From Deltaproteobacteria bacterium (GTDB lineage: Bacteria > Desulfobacterota > Dissulfuribacteria > Dissulfuribacterales > UBA3076): a stretch of 41,457 nucleotides of DNA. The notes beneath the pieces were generated by a model. That model did not search any database. It was not told the origin of the DNA and saw only the letters and a program-made list of their open reading frames with translations. Shown in pieces: positions 16,010 to 25,473 of this stretch. Positions within the stretch are counted from its first letter, which is position 1. Each line of letters begins with the position of its first letter. Position numbers and translations under genes: made by a program. The stretch is taken from assembly GCA_003194495.1 (NCBI GenBank), contig PQXE01000028.1:1-41457 (forward strand), read 5' to 3'.

Positions 16010-17443
16010 TTATTCACCTGCCTTATAAAAAGCATCAAACGCCCTATAGGTCATAAACAGGTCAGTCTTATGTGCAACCTCAAAGGGCGAGTGCATATTG
16101 AGCAGGGGAGGTCCCGCGTCGACTATGTCTAGGCCGCGCTGGGCTAGATACTTGGCTACAGTACCTCCTCCGCCTTCGTCCACCTTTCCCAACTCTCCGG
16201 CCTGCCAGACTACTTTGGCATCGTTCCAGGCGCGCCTTAACCAGTTAACATATTCAGCATGGGCGTCATTTGCTGAATACTTTCCTCCAGAGCCGGTATA
16301 TTTCGTCAGGCAAACCCCGTGTCCGATCAGTGCATCATTACGTTCTTCATGGACTTCTTTATAATCAGGGTCTATCCCTGCTGTAACATCCGCTGAAATG
16401 GCCTTGGACGCAATAAGCATTCGTACAAGGCTATCCGCCTCGATTTGAAGCCCTCCATGTCGCATAAGATCATACAACACCACCTCAAAAAAACTGGACT
16501 TGGCCCCTGTATTTCCGTCACTACCTATTTCTTCCTTGTCAAGGAACAGGGCGACTGAGGTAACTTGAGGTTCCTTAAGTTCAAGGATGGAGTAAAGAGA
16601 GGCATATGCACAGGATCTATCATCCTGCCCATAGCCACCTACAAAGGCCCCGTCCAGGCCCACATCCCTTGAACCACCTGCAGGGACAATTTCCAGTTCC
16701 GCACTTATTAGATCCTCTTCTACCAGGCCGTATCTTTCGTTCAGGATCCTTAAAATGCGTAATTTTACGCCATCCTTCAGGTCTTCAGGGCCCAAAAGAG
16801 GAAAACCCCCTATCAACACATTAAGCTTCTCTGCCGGTATGGCCTCTGAAATCTTTTTCTTACCCTGTACCTTACGGGCAAGATGTGGCAAAAGATCATT
16901 TATTGTAAGCACGGGATCATGAGGATCCTCACCAAACTCAATAGGAATTGCGCTCCCGTCTCCTTTCAGTGCCAGGCCATGGATACCCAGAGGACGGGCT
17001 ACCCAGTGAAACTTCTTGATCCCTCCGTAATAATGAGTCTTCAAAAAGGCCATTTCCAGCTCTTCATAGATGGGATTCTGTTTCAGGTCCAAACGGGGTG
17101 CGTCTATGTGTGAAGCAATGATCCTGACCCCATCACTGACAGGTGCCTTACCTGTTACGGCCAAGGCGGCCGCCTTCCCCCTAAAGGTCCACAAGACCCG
17201 ATTGGAACCGGGACCGGCCTGTTCAAACGGCACAAAACCTCTCTCCTGCGCCTTGCTTGCAATGATGTTGACAGACTCCCGTTCGGTCTTTGCCTTACTT
17301 ATAAAGTCCTTATACTTGTCTGAATACAAAAGGGCTTTTTTTCGCTCTTTGGCTGTAATCTGAGACCAAACAGATCTTCGGCTACGGCATAGATCCTTTT
17401 CAAGGCGTTTCCACTCGGTTTTAGAAAGACGCTTTTCATTCAT
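16010..17443 (-). CDS. apeA: M18 family aminopeptidase
   Basis: A 477-residue zinc aminopeptidase of the aspartyl aminopeptidase (M18) family. Visible metal and catalytic segments are ASHIDAPRLDLKQNP near residue 110, GGYGQDDRSCAYASL near 268, LFLDKEEIGSDGNTGAKSSF near 300, and MHSPFEVAHKTDLF near 453. It removes N-terminal residues from peptides in the cytoplasm. Its ATG overlaps the stop of the sugar-phosphate transferase fusion by 4 bp, which couples their translation although the functions seem unrelated. The symbol is given by family; the residue preference cannot be read from sequence. Confidence 0.9.
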   Translation of the reverse strand: MNEKRLSKTEWKRLEKDLCRSRRSVWSQITAKERKKALLYSDKYKDFISKAKTERESVNIIASKAQERGFVPFEQAGPGSNRVLWTFRGKAAALAVTGKAPVSDGVRIIASHIDAPRLDLKQNPIYEELEMAFLKTHYYGGIKKFHWVARPLGIHGLALKGDGSAIPIEFGEDPHDPVLTINDLLPHLARKVQGKKKISEAIPAEKLNVLIGGFPLLGPEDLKDGVKLRILRILNERYGLVEEDLISAELEIVPAGGSRDVGLDGAFVGGYGQDDRSCAYASLYSILELKEPQVTSVALFLDKEEIGSDGNTGAKSSFFEVVLYDLMRHGGLQIEADSLVRMLIASKAISADVTAGIDPDYKEVHEERNDALIGHGVCLTKYTGSGGKYSANDAHAEYVNWLRRAWNDAKVVWQAGELGKVDEGGGGTVAKYLAQRGLDIVDAGPPLLNMHSPFEVAHKTDLFMTYRAFDAFYKAGE

Positions 17444-19353
17444 TTTCTTTTCCTCATCCTGGGCCTGAAGGGTATAACTTTATCTTTTTTTGAACAGGCC
17501 GATTCTTTTTCTCCGGATTTCACTATTGGCAAAAGCGGTCGCACCCTATCACACTTCACACCACCTTTTTTACAGATATCAAAAATTCCTTCAACCTGGC
17601 CATTTGTTGCGGACATAATAGACACAAAGGCTCTCTTAACTCCATGTCTTTTAACAATGTCAGGGATGTCTTCCCTGTCTCCCAAGACCTTGATGCCGTG
17701 AATTATCTGACTCTTTTTCGCAGGATCGTCATCAATAAAACCTACCGGCAGATAATCATGATTTGAATTATGCCTAAGTTCCCTCAGAAACAGATCTCCG
17801 CCATCCCCTGCTCCAATTATTAGAATAGGTATTGAATTACTGCGCTCGGCCTGCAGGCTGAAATATTCCTTAAAGAATCGCATAAGTAAACGGACGCCAC
17901 CTATCATTATCAAAGTCAATAGGGCATCGTTCAGGAAAAGAACTCTGGAATAACCTTCGAAGCGGTAAATATATAAAAGCAATCCGACAATAATTAGAGA
18001 GCTAATTACAACTGCCTTAAAAATCCGCCCCATATCTCCGATACTCACATATCGCCATTGACCTCTATACAGCCCGAAGATCCAAAAGCAGCACAGCTTG
18101 ACAGGGATAATCAAGGGAAGAGATTTCTCTATAAGCTGTTGATTCCACAAGCTAATAACACCGTCGTATCGAAGAAGATAAGAAGTTAGATAGGCGATGC
18201 TTATAAGCACGGTATCCACCACTGCCTGGAGAATCTGCTTCTTGTTAAGTATTCGGGATAAAAGTGAGGAGCGTCGAAACACAGTGTCTGAATCCCCTGC
18301 CTTGCTATCATAAACAGCGCCGTTCGAGTGTGTAAGAAATGTTCCGAAAAACAAGGAAATCACCGCCACCACACTCAGCATAACCAGGAGTCCCTGGGCA
18401 CTTTGGTATGACAGGTATAAGGCTAAGGCTGATATGCTTCCCGCCCATACCATAAGTGTTAACACAGTCCTTTTTTCTGAATATCCCAGCAAAACCATGC
18501 GATGCGAGGTATGATCACGCCCCCCTTTAGAAATAGGCCGTCCGGTCTGGACCCTGGTAAAGGATACAAGGGCGGTGTCAAAGAGTGGTATAATCAGGAC
18601 AGCCACAGGGACCACCAGCACCAGCACCAAGCTGGTAACTCCGGTATAACCTCCATCTGCCGGATCTGGTAGCCCTGACGTCCAAGTACCTGTTACGGTC
18701 AAACCGGCCAGGAGAAAGCCCAGGAAGAGACTTCCGCAATCTCCCATAAATATTTTGGCGGGATTAAAGTTATATATCCAGAATCCGGCAGTAGCCCCCG
18801 CGAGGAGTATAGCCGGCAGACCTAATAGAATCGGACCTCCAAGCTGGCTATATACCCAAAGTGAACAGGCAGCTATAAACGAAATACCGGCCGCCAGACC
18901 ATCCATGTTGTCCAAAATATTAACTGCATTGGTAATAGCTACGAACCAAAAAAGTGTTAAGATTATTGATGCGGCGGGATGCCACAGTCCTTGTATCCTC
19001 ACCCCCCCGGCCACAATCAGAGCAGAGATGATTAATTGCCCTATAAATTTACTTTGAGGCGACAGGTCGTTAACATCATCAATTATCCCCAACAAGAACA
19101 TGGCGCTTGCTCCCAGAGTCAGGACAAGCATGGGAGATGAGATTTCCCTGAGAAACAAATTGGGAAGCATAAACGACAAAAATAACGCAATGCCTCCCAG
19201 AAGGGCCGTTGGACGCCTATGCCAGCGGTCCTCCCTGGGCTGAGCCATAAAGCCAATGCGTTTCGAGAGCCAGATCACGCATGGAGTCAGGAAAGCGCTT
19301 AGTCCAAAGGCGTAGAGAAAAAAAAGACCTGCGTTGAGGAGAGTAACTGACAT
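17440..19353 (-). CDS. WecA/MraY-type glycosyl-phosphate transferase fused to a CapD-like N-terminal region
   Basis: A 637-residue membrane protein made of two parts. Residues 1-345 are a polyprenyl-phosphate N-acetylhexosamine-1-phosphate transferase with GIIDDVNDLSPQSKF, NAVNILDNMDGLAAG, FMGDCGSLFLG and GRDHTSHRMVLLGYS. Residues 370-637 have four transmembrane helices and a Rossmann domain (ILIIGAGDGGDLFLRELRHN and PVGFIDDDPAKK). This second part matches the N-terminal half of CapD/WbpM-type nucleotide-sugar dehydratases, but their catalytic short-chain dehydrogenase domain is absent. The first part should start a glycan on undecaprenyl phosphate. The second part may sense nucleotides or scaffold. 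An epimerase gene lies just upstream, supporting a role in surface polysaccharide. Confidence 0.88.
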   Translation of the reverse strand: MSVTLLNAGLFFLYAFGLSAFLTPCVIWLSKRIGFMAQPREDRWHRRPTALLGGIALFLSFMLPNLFLREISSPMLVLTLGASAMFLLGIIDDVNDLSPQSKFIGQLIISALIVAGGVRIQGLWHPAASIILTLFWFVAITNAVNILDNMDGLAAGISFIAACSLWVYSQLGGPILLGLPAILLAGATAGFWIYNFNPAKIFMGDCGSLFLGFLLAGLTVTGTWTSGLPDPADGGYTGVTSLVLVLVVPVAVLIIPLFDTALVSFTRVQTGRPISKGGRDHTSHRMVLLGYSEKRTVLTLMVWAGSISALALYLSYQSAQGLLVMLSVVAVISLFFGTFLTHSNGAVYDSKAGDSDTVFRRSSLLSRILNKKQILQAVVDTVLISIAYLTSYLLRYDGVISLWNQQLIEKSLPLIIPVKLCCFWIFGLYRGQWRYVSIGDMGRIFKAVVISSLIIVGLLLYIYRFEGYSRVLFLNDALLTLIMIGGVRLLMRFFKEYFSLQAERSNSIPILIIGAGDGGDLFLRELRHNSNHDYLPVGFIDDDPAKKSQIIHGIKVLGDREDIPDIVKRHGVKRAFVSIMSATNGQVEGIFDICKKGGVKCDRVRPLLPIVKSGEKESACSKKDKVIPFRPRMRKRK

Positions 19354-19377
19354 ATATAATATAATTAAAAGTATCGA

Positions 19378-19470
19378 TTGAATACGGATGTCGAAACTGG
19401 AAATTAAAAATTGGGTAACGCATTTACATCATTGTATTGTTTCCAATTTCAAGTTTCACTGCTAAAATAT
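19378..19470. repeat. Intergenic repeat family R2, copy C (partial)
   Basis: Matches the core of copies A (23335) and B (31181), including GTAACGCATTTACATC and GAAACTGGAAATT-type segments, but lacks the AGTTTACACTT ends. It fills the gap between the epimerase and transferase genes. It also supplies the last codons of the epimerase (the end of EYFSSET and its stop). Confidence 0.7.
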
Positions 19471-20420
19471 TCTACAGTCTTTTCAAGAATCGTATCAAGG
19501 GGCGTTTGTGGAACAAAACCTATTAAGCTGTTGAGCTTTTCAGATGAAGGAACCCTGCGCATCATGTCTTCAAAGTCTTTGCCGTAGACCTGTTCATAAG
19601 GTACATAAATTATTTCAGACTTGCTACCGGCAATAGACTTGATACGCTCGGCAAGCTCTGATATAGAGATCTCTTCTGTGCCCCCTATGTTTATTATTTT
19701 ACCTAGTGCCTCTTCGCATTTCATAAGCCGGTATATGGCCTCTACTACATCCCCAAAATAAGTGAACGTACGGGTCTGCCGACCGTCACCAAAAACTGTT
19801 ATAGGCTCATCCCTCAGCGCCTGCTGAATAAATCTGGGTACTACCATCCCATAGAGACCTGTCTGCCTGGGACCTATTGTATTGAAACAACGGAATATGG
19901 CCACTTTAAGCTTTTTGGTACGATGATATGCAAGTGCGGTAAACTCATCTATAAGCTTCGAAGCCGCATAACTCCAACGCATGGTACTGGGAGGACCATA
20001 AATTAAATTATCATCCTCTTTAAGAGGGGCATGCATATGTTTCCCATAGACTTCCGACGTTGATGCTATGAGTATTTTTTTCTTGTACCTATTGGCCAGC
20101 TTAAGCGCAATTTCAGTCCCGCAGATGTTGGTTTCGATAGATGAAAGCGGATTTTCTATGACATATTTGACGCCTACGGCAGCAGCAAGATGAATTATTA
20201 CATCACACTGCTGGATGAGGCTATCCATCCTGTCTTTATTCAGGATAGTGTCGTTTATATATTGAAATCTCGGATCACCCTGCAGGTGGACTATATTTTC
20301 AAAAAAGCCCGTGGAAAGATCATCTATGACTGAGACATACTCTCCTTTAGAAATAAGGTAATCACATAGATGGGACCCGATAAAACCGGCTCCGCCCGTC
20401 ACTAAAATATTCATGCGCAC
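19449..20420 (-). CDS. NAD-dependent sugar-nucleotide epimerase/dehydratase
   Basis: A 323-residue extended short-chain dehydrogenase. The NAD motif MNILVTGGAGFIGSHLCDYL is at the N-terminus, the catalytic ASTSEVYG segment near residue 120, and the YxxxK pair in SYAASKLIDE near residue 149. RCFNTIGPRQTGLYGMVVPR and DGRQTRTFTYFGDVVEAIYR are typical of UDP-glucose/UDP-glucuronate-type epimerases and decarboxylases. The exact sugar cannot be assigned. It is followed 95 bp later by the transferase fusion, so it likely supplies an activated sugar for the same glycan. Its 3' end lies within repeat copy C. Confidence 0.88.
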   Translation of the reverse strand: MRMNILVTGGAGFIGSHLCDYLISKGEYVSVIDDLSTGFFENIVHLQGDPRFQYINDTILNKDRMDSLIQQCDVIIHLAAAVGVKYVIENPLSSIETNICGTEIALKLANRYKKKILIASTSEVYGKHMHAPLKEDDNLIYGPPSTMRWSYAASKLIDEFTALAYHRTKKLKVAIFRCFNTIGPRQTGLYGMVVPRFIQQALRDEPITVFGDGRQTRTFTYFGDVVEAIYRLMKCEEALGKIINIGGTEEISISELAERIKSIAGSKSEIIYVPYEQVYGKDFEDMMRRVPSSEKLNSLIGFVPQTPLDTILEKTVEYFSSET

Positions 20421-20492
20421 ATCTCTCCGGATATTAGCTTTACCTTTTTATCTATAACATTTGAAAAAATCAAGGAATAATGAGGAATTTAT

Positions 20493-23003
20493 CTAATCGG
20501 AACAGAACACTCCTTCCCAGGATTCAAGGGCCATATCATCAAGTTTTCGCCACACAGGCAAGCCCGAAGGCCCAACTTTTCCCGAGGCGGTCTTTGGCTC
20601 ACCGTAATCTTGACCATAAAAAAGAAACAACCGCAGATCTTTTATTTTACCACAAGTCCTGTGCTGTATTTTTTTTGCACTCTCTACTTTACCTCTGCCC
20701 TCGTATATCCGAGCAAGACGTTCATAGCCGGGCCAATACGTCTCGTGTCTTTTTAAAAAAGAGCGCCACATTACAACCGCTTCTGAAAAATTTTCAAAAT
20801 ATTCGTAGGATAAAGCAAGCAGTAAAGGGCATGCCTCTCCTTCCGTCTCACAAAATGGCGAAACAAGGATATCTTTAGGTGATAACAATTCTTCACTTTG
20901 CACTAGTCCACTCAAGTAGGCCCCGGGAGCCGGCATCAGCCCCCCATTTTTTGCGAGCATTGGAATCGGTCTTTCTTTATTTCCATTTTCCTCTTCGCTG
21001 CCATATAAAAAGGGATGTTTTCCTGTAATTATTTCTAAACCCAACGCCTCTGCATCAGCCTCATGTCCTAATCCATAGGCTGTAAAATTGATCCATCTGC
21101 CTCTGTGTGCTTCCAGATGATTTGGTGCCTGTTGAATTATTTTCCCATAAAGATCGAGTGCCTCTTCATATCTTCCTGCCAAGCCAAGGGCATAGCCCTC
21201 ACAAAGCAGTCTTTTTTCTTCCCCCCACTTCCAATTATTGCCTGCACAAATTAAAGAAAGAATTTCTCCCGCTACTTCAGTCTCGCCCGTGTCAAGAAGC
21301 AGATATGCCAGTTTCAGCTTAAGCCTTGCCGAAGAAGGATAAATAGATAGTGCCCCTTCAAGCAAAACAACAGCCTCCTCCCACATATTCTTGTCAAGGT
21401 AACTATCGATCAACATATCAATAGACCACGGGGACCGGCCCTCGGACCAACAGTGTTTTAACACCCTGTCAGCCACATCATGTTGACCAAGACCTACAAG
21501 CAACTTCACACCGGCCTGCAGGAGATCTCTCCTTTTCTCAATCTGGCCGGCCAAAGCAAACAAGGCATCGTCATATAAACGAAAACTCATCCGGGCACAC
21601 ATATAACCAGTCGATGTGGCAAGAGAAACATATGAGGTCAATATGTCATCATCCTTAAAAAAATCACTTTCCCTGTCTAAAAGCCTTTCAACACCTTCTC
21701 CGTCCTCGTTTTCCAAATAGACCTTTAACAGAAGCTCTCTTCCCTTGATGTTATTTTCCAGCGCACCATGCATATCCTCAGTAACAAAAAGGCTTGCCTG
21801 ATCAAAATTTTCAGTCTCTAAAAGCAACTCGACCAAATGCATAGTAATAGCTGGATTGGGCTCAACAAGTAAGAGTTCCTCATAAATGGCAATGGCTGGT
21901 GTAAAAAGCTGAAGACGTTCATACGCGCGTGCCATAAACAGCAGCCCCATTTTATTGTGAGGTTCTTCTCTCAGAAAAATTCTGAATGTCTCAAGGGCCT
22001 TGAGATAATTACGTGAAGCAAAATACAGACGCCCCGAAGTCGCCAAAAGCTGCTTATCAAGTACTTCCGGATGATCATGCTTTAAATCCTCAAGGACCTT
22101 GATTGCTGACTGGACATCTCCGTCCATCAAATATAAGGATACAAGCTCATTAACACCCCATATAAGATTATCTGTGTGATCTTCCACGGTATTATCGCTG
22201 GAAAGTGTCACAAATCTGTCGAATATCATAATGGCCTTATCTCGATCTCCCACAGCTAAAAGGGCCTTTGCATAATTAGCTAAAAAATCCGGATCATCTT
22301 CATATTGAGGTAGCAATTTATGGAAATGAGACAATGAACTCTTTGCTCTTTTTAGACGCAGAAGCCCACATGCCAGTTTAAACTCAAGGTCTTTTCGGTC
22401 AGGTTCAATGGCTAAAGCCTTTTGGAGATAAGTTATAGACTCATTAAACCTTTTTTGGGATTTCATGCAACGGGCAAGGCTCTCTAAGACCTTTACCAAG
22501 GTCAACTCTTTAGGAATATTCAACAATTCATTCCCTGCAACGTGAAAATTTTCCCCCTGGAGACCAAATTCTGTCACCAGCTTATCATAGATGACGGCAG
22601 CTCTATCACACTGCCCTGAACAGCTCAGAAGTTCTGCAAGAATGAATAAAGCTTGAATATCATGGGGTCTGGCCTCCACAACATGCTCAAGTTCAGGTAT
22701 AGCTTGACTTTCTTTATCTAACCGCATTAAAACTAAAGCCAGTTCCCATCTGGCTTCTACTAGACCTTGGCGATCTCTTAACAATTCTCTGTAAAGGGCT
22801 ACAGCACCATCCAGCTCATTTTTTTTTACCATTTCCCTGGCTTCATCCCAGACCAGTTGCCATGAAGGAGAAACCGCCTCATGAGTTACCTGAATCCTTG
22901 CCTGCGGCATGTTACTTTGAGAAATTTTCACCAAATCCTGCCCATTAGCAGTTGGTGCTAAAATGATGAGACATGAAAAAATGCCTACAAGAAGGTTCCT
23001 CAT
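20493..23003 (-). CDS. Large secreted or periplasmic TPR-repeat protein
   Basis: An 836-residue protein with an N-terminal signal peptide (MRNLLVGIFSCLIILAPTANG, probable cleavage near residue 22). It is nearly all tetratricopeptide repeats, for example ALYRELLRDRQGLVEARWEL, SITYLQKALAIEPDRKDLEF and AIAIYEELLLVEPNPAITMH. Such proteins scaffold envelope or secretion complexes. Proteins with similar repeats often sit in exopolysaccharide clusters, and here the gene precedes an epimerase and a polyprenyl-phosphate sugar transferase. No catalytic domain is visible. A MITE lies 78 bp upstream of its start, so the promoter may have been replaced or displaced. Confidence 0.85.
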   Translation of the reverse strand: MRNLLVGIFSCLIILAPTANGQDLVKISQSNMPQARIQVTHEAVSPSWQLVWDEAREMVKKNELDGAVALYRELLRDRQGLVEARWELALVLMRLDKESQAIPELEHVVEARPHDIQALFILAELLSCSGQCDRAAVIYDKLVTEFGLQGENFHVAGNELLNIPKELTLVKVLESLARCMKSQKRFNESITYLQKALAIEPDRKDLEFKLACGLLRLKRAKSSLSHFHKLLPQYEDDPDFLANYAKALLAVGDRDKAIMIFDRFVTLSSDNTVEDHTDNLIWGVNELVSLYLMDGDVQSAIKVLEDLKHDHPEVLDKQLLATSGRLYFASRNYLKALETFRIFLREEPHNKMGLLFMARAYERLQLFTPAIAIYEELLLVEPNPAITMHLVELLLETENFDQASLFVTEDMHGALENNIKGRELLLKVYLENEDGEGVERLLDRESDFFKDDDILTSYVSLATSTGYMCARMSFRLYDDALFALAGQIEKRRDLLQAGVKLLVGLGQHDVADRVLKHCWSEGRSPWSIDMLIDSYLDKNMWEEAVVLLEGALSIYPSSARLKLKLAYLLLDTGETEVAGEILSLICAGNNWKWGEEKRLLCEGYALGLAGRYEEALDLYGKIIQQAPNHLEAHRGRWINFTAYGLGHEADAEALGLEIITGKHPFLYGSEEENGNKERPIPMLAKNGGLMPAPGAYLSGLVQSEELLSPKDILVSPFCETEGEACPLLLALSYEYFENFSEAVVMWRSFLKRHETYWPGYERLARIYEGRGKVESAKKIQHRTCGKIKDLRLFLFYGQDYGEPKTASGKVGPSGLPVWRKLDDMALESWEGVFCSD

Positions 23004-23081
23004 ATTGGTCCTGTTACGATAGCCATGTTGAATAAAGATTGCGACAACTAAAACTGTTATTATAATAATATATTTCTAAAA

Positions 23082-23266
23082 CTCGACTTTGGCCATTTTT
23101 CGATTATTATAAAACCAGAAAAATCAAGGAGTTAGCTGCACGATTTGGGAATTACAAGCACTCATACCCCGATTTTTTATGGGTAGATTTGATCCAACTC
23201 AAGCTAGATATAATAATTTCAGTAAGTTAGCCCAACAACCATGAATTAAAAATGGCCAAAGTCGAG
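23082..23266. mobile_element. MITE copy 3 (185 bp) upstream of the TPR gene
   Basis: Same inverted ends as the other copies and flanked by the 5-bp duplication TAAAA at 23077-23081 and 23267-23271. It shows one substitution in the interior (GATCCAACT for GATCCAATT). It occupies the divergent gap between the TPR gene and rpoZ. Confidence 0.93.
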
Positions 23267-23334
23267 TAAAAGGCACTTGCAAAATACTAGATCTTGTTCT
23301 AAGGGTCTGTCACAAAATTAATTATGCAGTATCC

Positions 23335-23520
23335 GGCATACTTCACGACAAGTCAAAAGTAGTTTACACTTTGCTGATCGTGTATTTTGGCGGTGAAACT
23401 GGAAATTGAACAAAATACAAAGATGTAGATGCGTTACCTAATTTCAAATTTTCAGTTTCGACATCGGCATTTAATTCGATAATGCATGTTTTTTTTTAAG
23501 GAAGTGTAAACTAATAAAGG
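23335..23520. repeat. Intergenic repeat family R2, copy A, upstream of rpoZ
   Basis: Bounded by AGTTTACACTT (23361-23371) and its complement AAGTGTAAACT (23502-23512). Beyond these are weaker matching outer arms starting GGCATACTTCACGACAAGTC. It is the reverse complement of copy B at 31181-31371, with small length differences. It occupies the leader of the rpoZ run, so the promoter of that operon probably lies in or through it. Together with MITE copy 3 it accounts for most of the 547-bp gap. Confidence 0.75.
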
Positions 23521-23550
23521 ATGCCCTATTTTTTGACTGGAGAATATACA

Positions 23551-23814
23551 ATGGCGAGAATAACAATAGAAGACTGCCTGGAAAATTTGCATAACCGTTT
23601 TGAATTAGTACACCTTGCGATCGAGAGGGTAAAACAATTGCGCAAGGGCGCCCAGCCCTTAGTTAAATGCAAAAACAAGGAAATAGTCCAGGCTTTGAGA
23701 GAAATTGCTCAAGACAAAGTAAAATTTGAAAATCTGGAAGAATTGGCACGAGAAGCAGAAGAACAACGAATTTTCCAAGCATTACAGATAGATACCAATC
23801 AGGCAGAAGGTTAA
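23551..23814 (+). CDS. rpoZ: RNA polymerase omega subunit
   Basis: An 87-residue protein starting [20 protein letters not shown], the conserved omega N-terminus, with the [13 protein letters not shown] segment near residue 50. Omega helps fold and assemble the beta-prime subunit and, in many bacteria, forms part of a ppGpp site. I chose the ATG at 23551 because it begins the conserved region and has a GGAG ribosome site about 8 bp upstream. An upstream in-frame ATG at 23521 lies at the edge of the repeat and lacks support. It is the first gene of the plus-strand run. Confidence 0.9.
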   Translation: MARITIEDCLENLHNRFELVHLAIERVKQLRKGAQPLVKCKNKEIVQALREIAQDKVKFENLEELAREAEEQRIFQALQIDTNQAEG

Positions 23815-23838
23815 AAAAACCGTTTTTAGGTATTATCA

Positions 23839-24978
23839 ATGAAAAAAGACTACTACGAGATTTTGGAGGTCTCCCGAGACTGCTCATCTGAAGAGCTAAA
23901 GAAAGCCTACAGGAAGCTGGCCTTAAAATATCATCCTGATAAAAATTATGGTGATAAAGACGCAGAGGAACACTTCAAAGAGGCGGCAGAGGCCTATGAA
24001 GTGCTCAGAGATCCGCAGAAAAGGCAGACCTACGACCTTTACGGTCACGAAGGAATAGCCGGAACAGGCTTCAGGGGTTTTTCCGGACCACAAGACATAT
24101 TTAGTAACTTTGGCGACCTGTTTGAAGACTTGTTTGGTTTCTCTACTACTCACCGGAGGCATGGCGCATCTATGGGGCCGGAGGCAGGTGCGGATCTGAG
24201 ATACAACCTTGAGGTTTCCTTTGAAGATGCTGCCAGAGGCACGGAGACTGAAATCGAGATAGTTCGTCTTGAGTCCTGTTCTATCTGCAAAGGAACGGGT
24301 ATGGCCTCAGGGAGCCATCCTACTACCTGTCCTACTTGCCAAGGAAAAGGCCAAATAATAAGATCAGAAGGCTTCTTCAGGATTTCCTCTGCTTGTCCAC
24401 ATTGTTCCGGAACCGGAACGATTATCACAAACCCCTGTAAAACCTGCCAAGGTAAAGGCAGAATCCGGGAACGACACAAGGTAAGAGTACGTATTCCTGC
24501 AGGTGTAGATACAGGCTCAAGATTGCGCCTCAGGAGGGAGGGTGAAGCCGGTCAAAGGGATGGGCCCAGGGGGGATCTCTACATAGTAATCCACGTAAAA
24601 CCCCACCACCTTTTCGAACGTCATGGCAATGATATATATTTTCGTCTTCCTATTTCTATTGTTCAGGCGGCTATGGGAGACGAAATTGAAGTATCCACAC
24701 TGGATGGATCCCGCAACTTAAAAATTCCGGCAGGGACCCAGACAGGAGAACACTTCAGGCTGAAAGGACTTGGCATTCCTGATATTAGAGGATTTGGAGC
24801 CGGGGATCAGATAATTGAAATTGCTGTTGTAACACCTATCAAGTTGACAGAACGCCAGAGTGCCCTGCTTCAGGAATTCGCTGATATCGAAAAAGAAAAA
24901 AAAGAGGGTGGCTTCTTTCGTAAACTGTTTAGACGATCCGAAGCACATGGGCACTCAAGTCAGGAGAGGATGTCTTGA
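23839..24978 (+). CDS. dnaJ: DnaJ chaperone
   Basis: A 379-residue type I J-protein. The J domain (1-70) has the HPD motif in [11 protein letters not shown] Gly/Phe-rich linker with [15 protein letters not shown] follows. Next come four zinc motifs ([32 protein letters not shown]) near residues 147-215, then the substrate-binding C-terminal domains. It delivers unfolded proteins to DnaK and stimulates ATP hydrolysis. DnaK and GrpE are not in this window. The stop overlaps the TTG start of moaC by 4 bp. Confidence 0.96.
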   Translation: MKKDYYEILEVSRDCSSEELKKAYRKLALKYHPDKNYGDKDAEEHFKEAAEAYEVLRDPQKRQTYDLYGHEGIAGTGFRGFSGPQDIFSNFGDLFEDLFGFSTTHRRHGASMGPEAGADLRYNLEVSFEDAARGTETEIEIVRLESCSICKGTGMASGSHPTTCPTCQGKGQIIRSEGFFRISSACPHCSGTGTIITNPCKTCQGKGRIRERHKVRVRIPAGVDTGSRLRLRREGEAGQRDGPRGDLYIVIHVKPHHLFERHGNDIYFRLPISIVQAAMGDEIEVSTLDGSRNLKIPAGTQTGEHFRLKGLGIPDIRGFGAGDQIIEIAVVTPIKLTERQSALLQEFADIEKEKKEGGFFRKLFRRSEAHGHSSQERMS

Positions 24979-25469
24979 GCAAGGATTCCTTTTCTCATCT
25001 CAACTCAAAGGGCCGTGCCCACATGGTTGACGTAAGCCCAAAACCTATGACTAAAAGAGAAGCGGTTGCTTCAGGACGAGTAATAATAGGACCTGATGCC
25101 TTTAATCTTCTTATTGACAGTAAAACCTCAAAAGGTGATGTTCTGGCTGTAGCCAGGATAGCCGGGATCATGGCTGCCAAAAAAGTGGAAACTTTGATTC
25201 CACTTTGTCATCCTTTAACTTTGCAACAAGTAGAGATTGACTTTATTTCAAACCCTGAAAAAAATGCCATAGAAATTTTGGCACGAGCAAAGGCAAAAGG
25301 CGCAACCGGTGTAGAAATGGAGGCCCTAACCGCAGTTTCGGTTGCGGCTCTGACCATTTACGATATGTGTAAGTCAGCAGAGAAAAATATAACTATTGAA
25401 AAAGTGCAATTGGATTATAAAACCGGTGGAAAAAGCGGAACTTGGAAAAGAAAGTTCTTAGGAGAATAG
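24975..25469 (+). CDS. moaC: Cyclic pyranopterin monophosphate synthase MoaC
   Basis: A 164-residue protein, the family's normal length. It contains [20 protein letters not shown] at the N-terminus, [10 protein letters not shown] near residue 73 and [20 protein letters not shown] near residue 112, all conserved in MoaC. It converts the MoaA product to cyclic pyranopterin monophosphate in molybdopterin synthesis. The start is TTG at 24975, overlapping the dnaJ stop, with an AGGAGAGGA ribosome site just upstream; a later ATG would cut off conserved residues. The other molybdopterin genes are not in this window, and no molybdenum-cofactor riboswitch fits in the zero-length gap. Confidence 0.95.
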   Translation: MSKDSFSHLNSKGRAHMVDVSPKPMTKREAVASGRVIIGPDAFNLLIDSKTSKGDVLAVARIAGIMAAKKVETLIPLCHPLTLQQVEIDFISNPEKNAIEILARAKAKGATGVEMEALTAVSVAALTIYDMCKSAEKNITIEKVQLDYKTGGKSGTWKRKFLGE

Positions 25470-25473
25470 TAGC

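Noticed and set aside
23521..23550. Starting rpoZ at 23521
   Set aside because: The ten extra residues are not part of omega and the ATG lies at the edge of a repeat; the ribosome site fits 23551.
24900..24980. A molybdenum-cofactor riboswitch upstream of moaC
   Set aside because: moaC overlaps dnaJ by 4 bp, leaving no untranslated leader.
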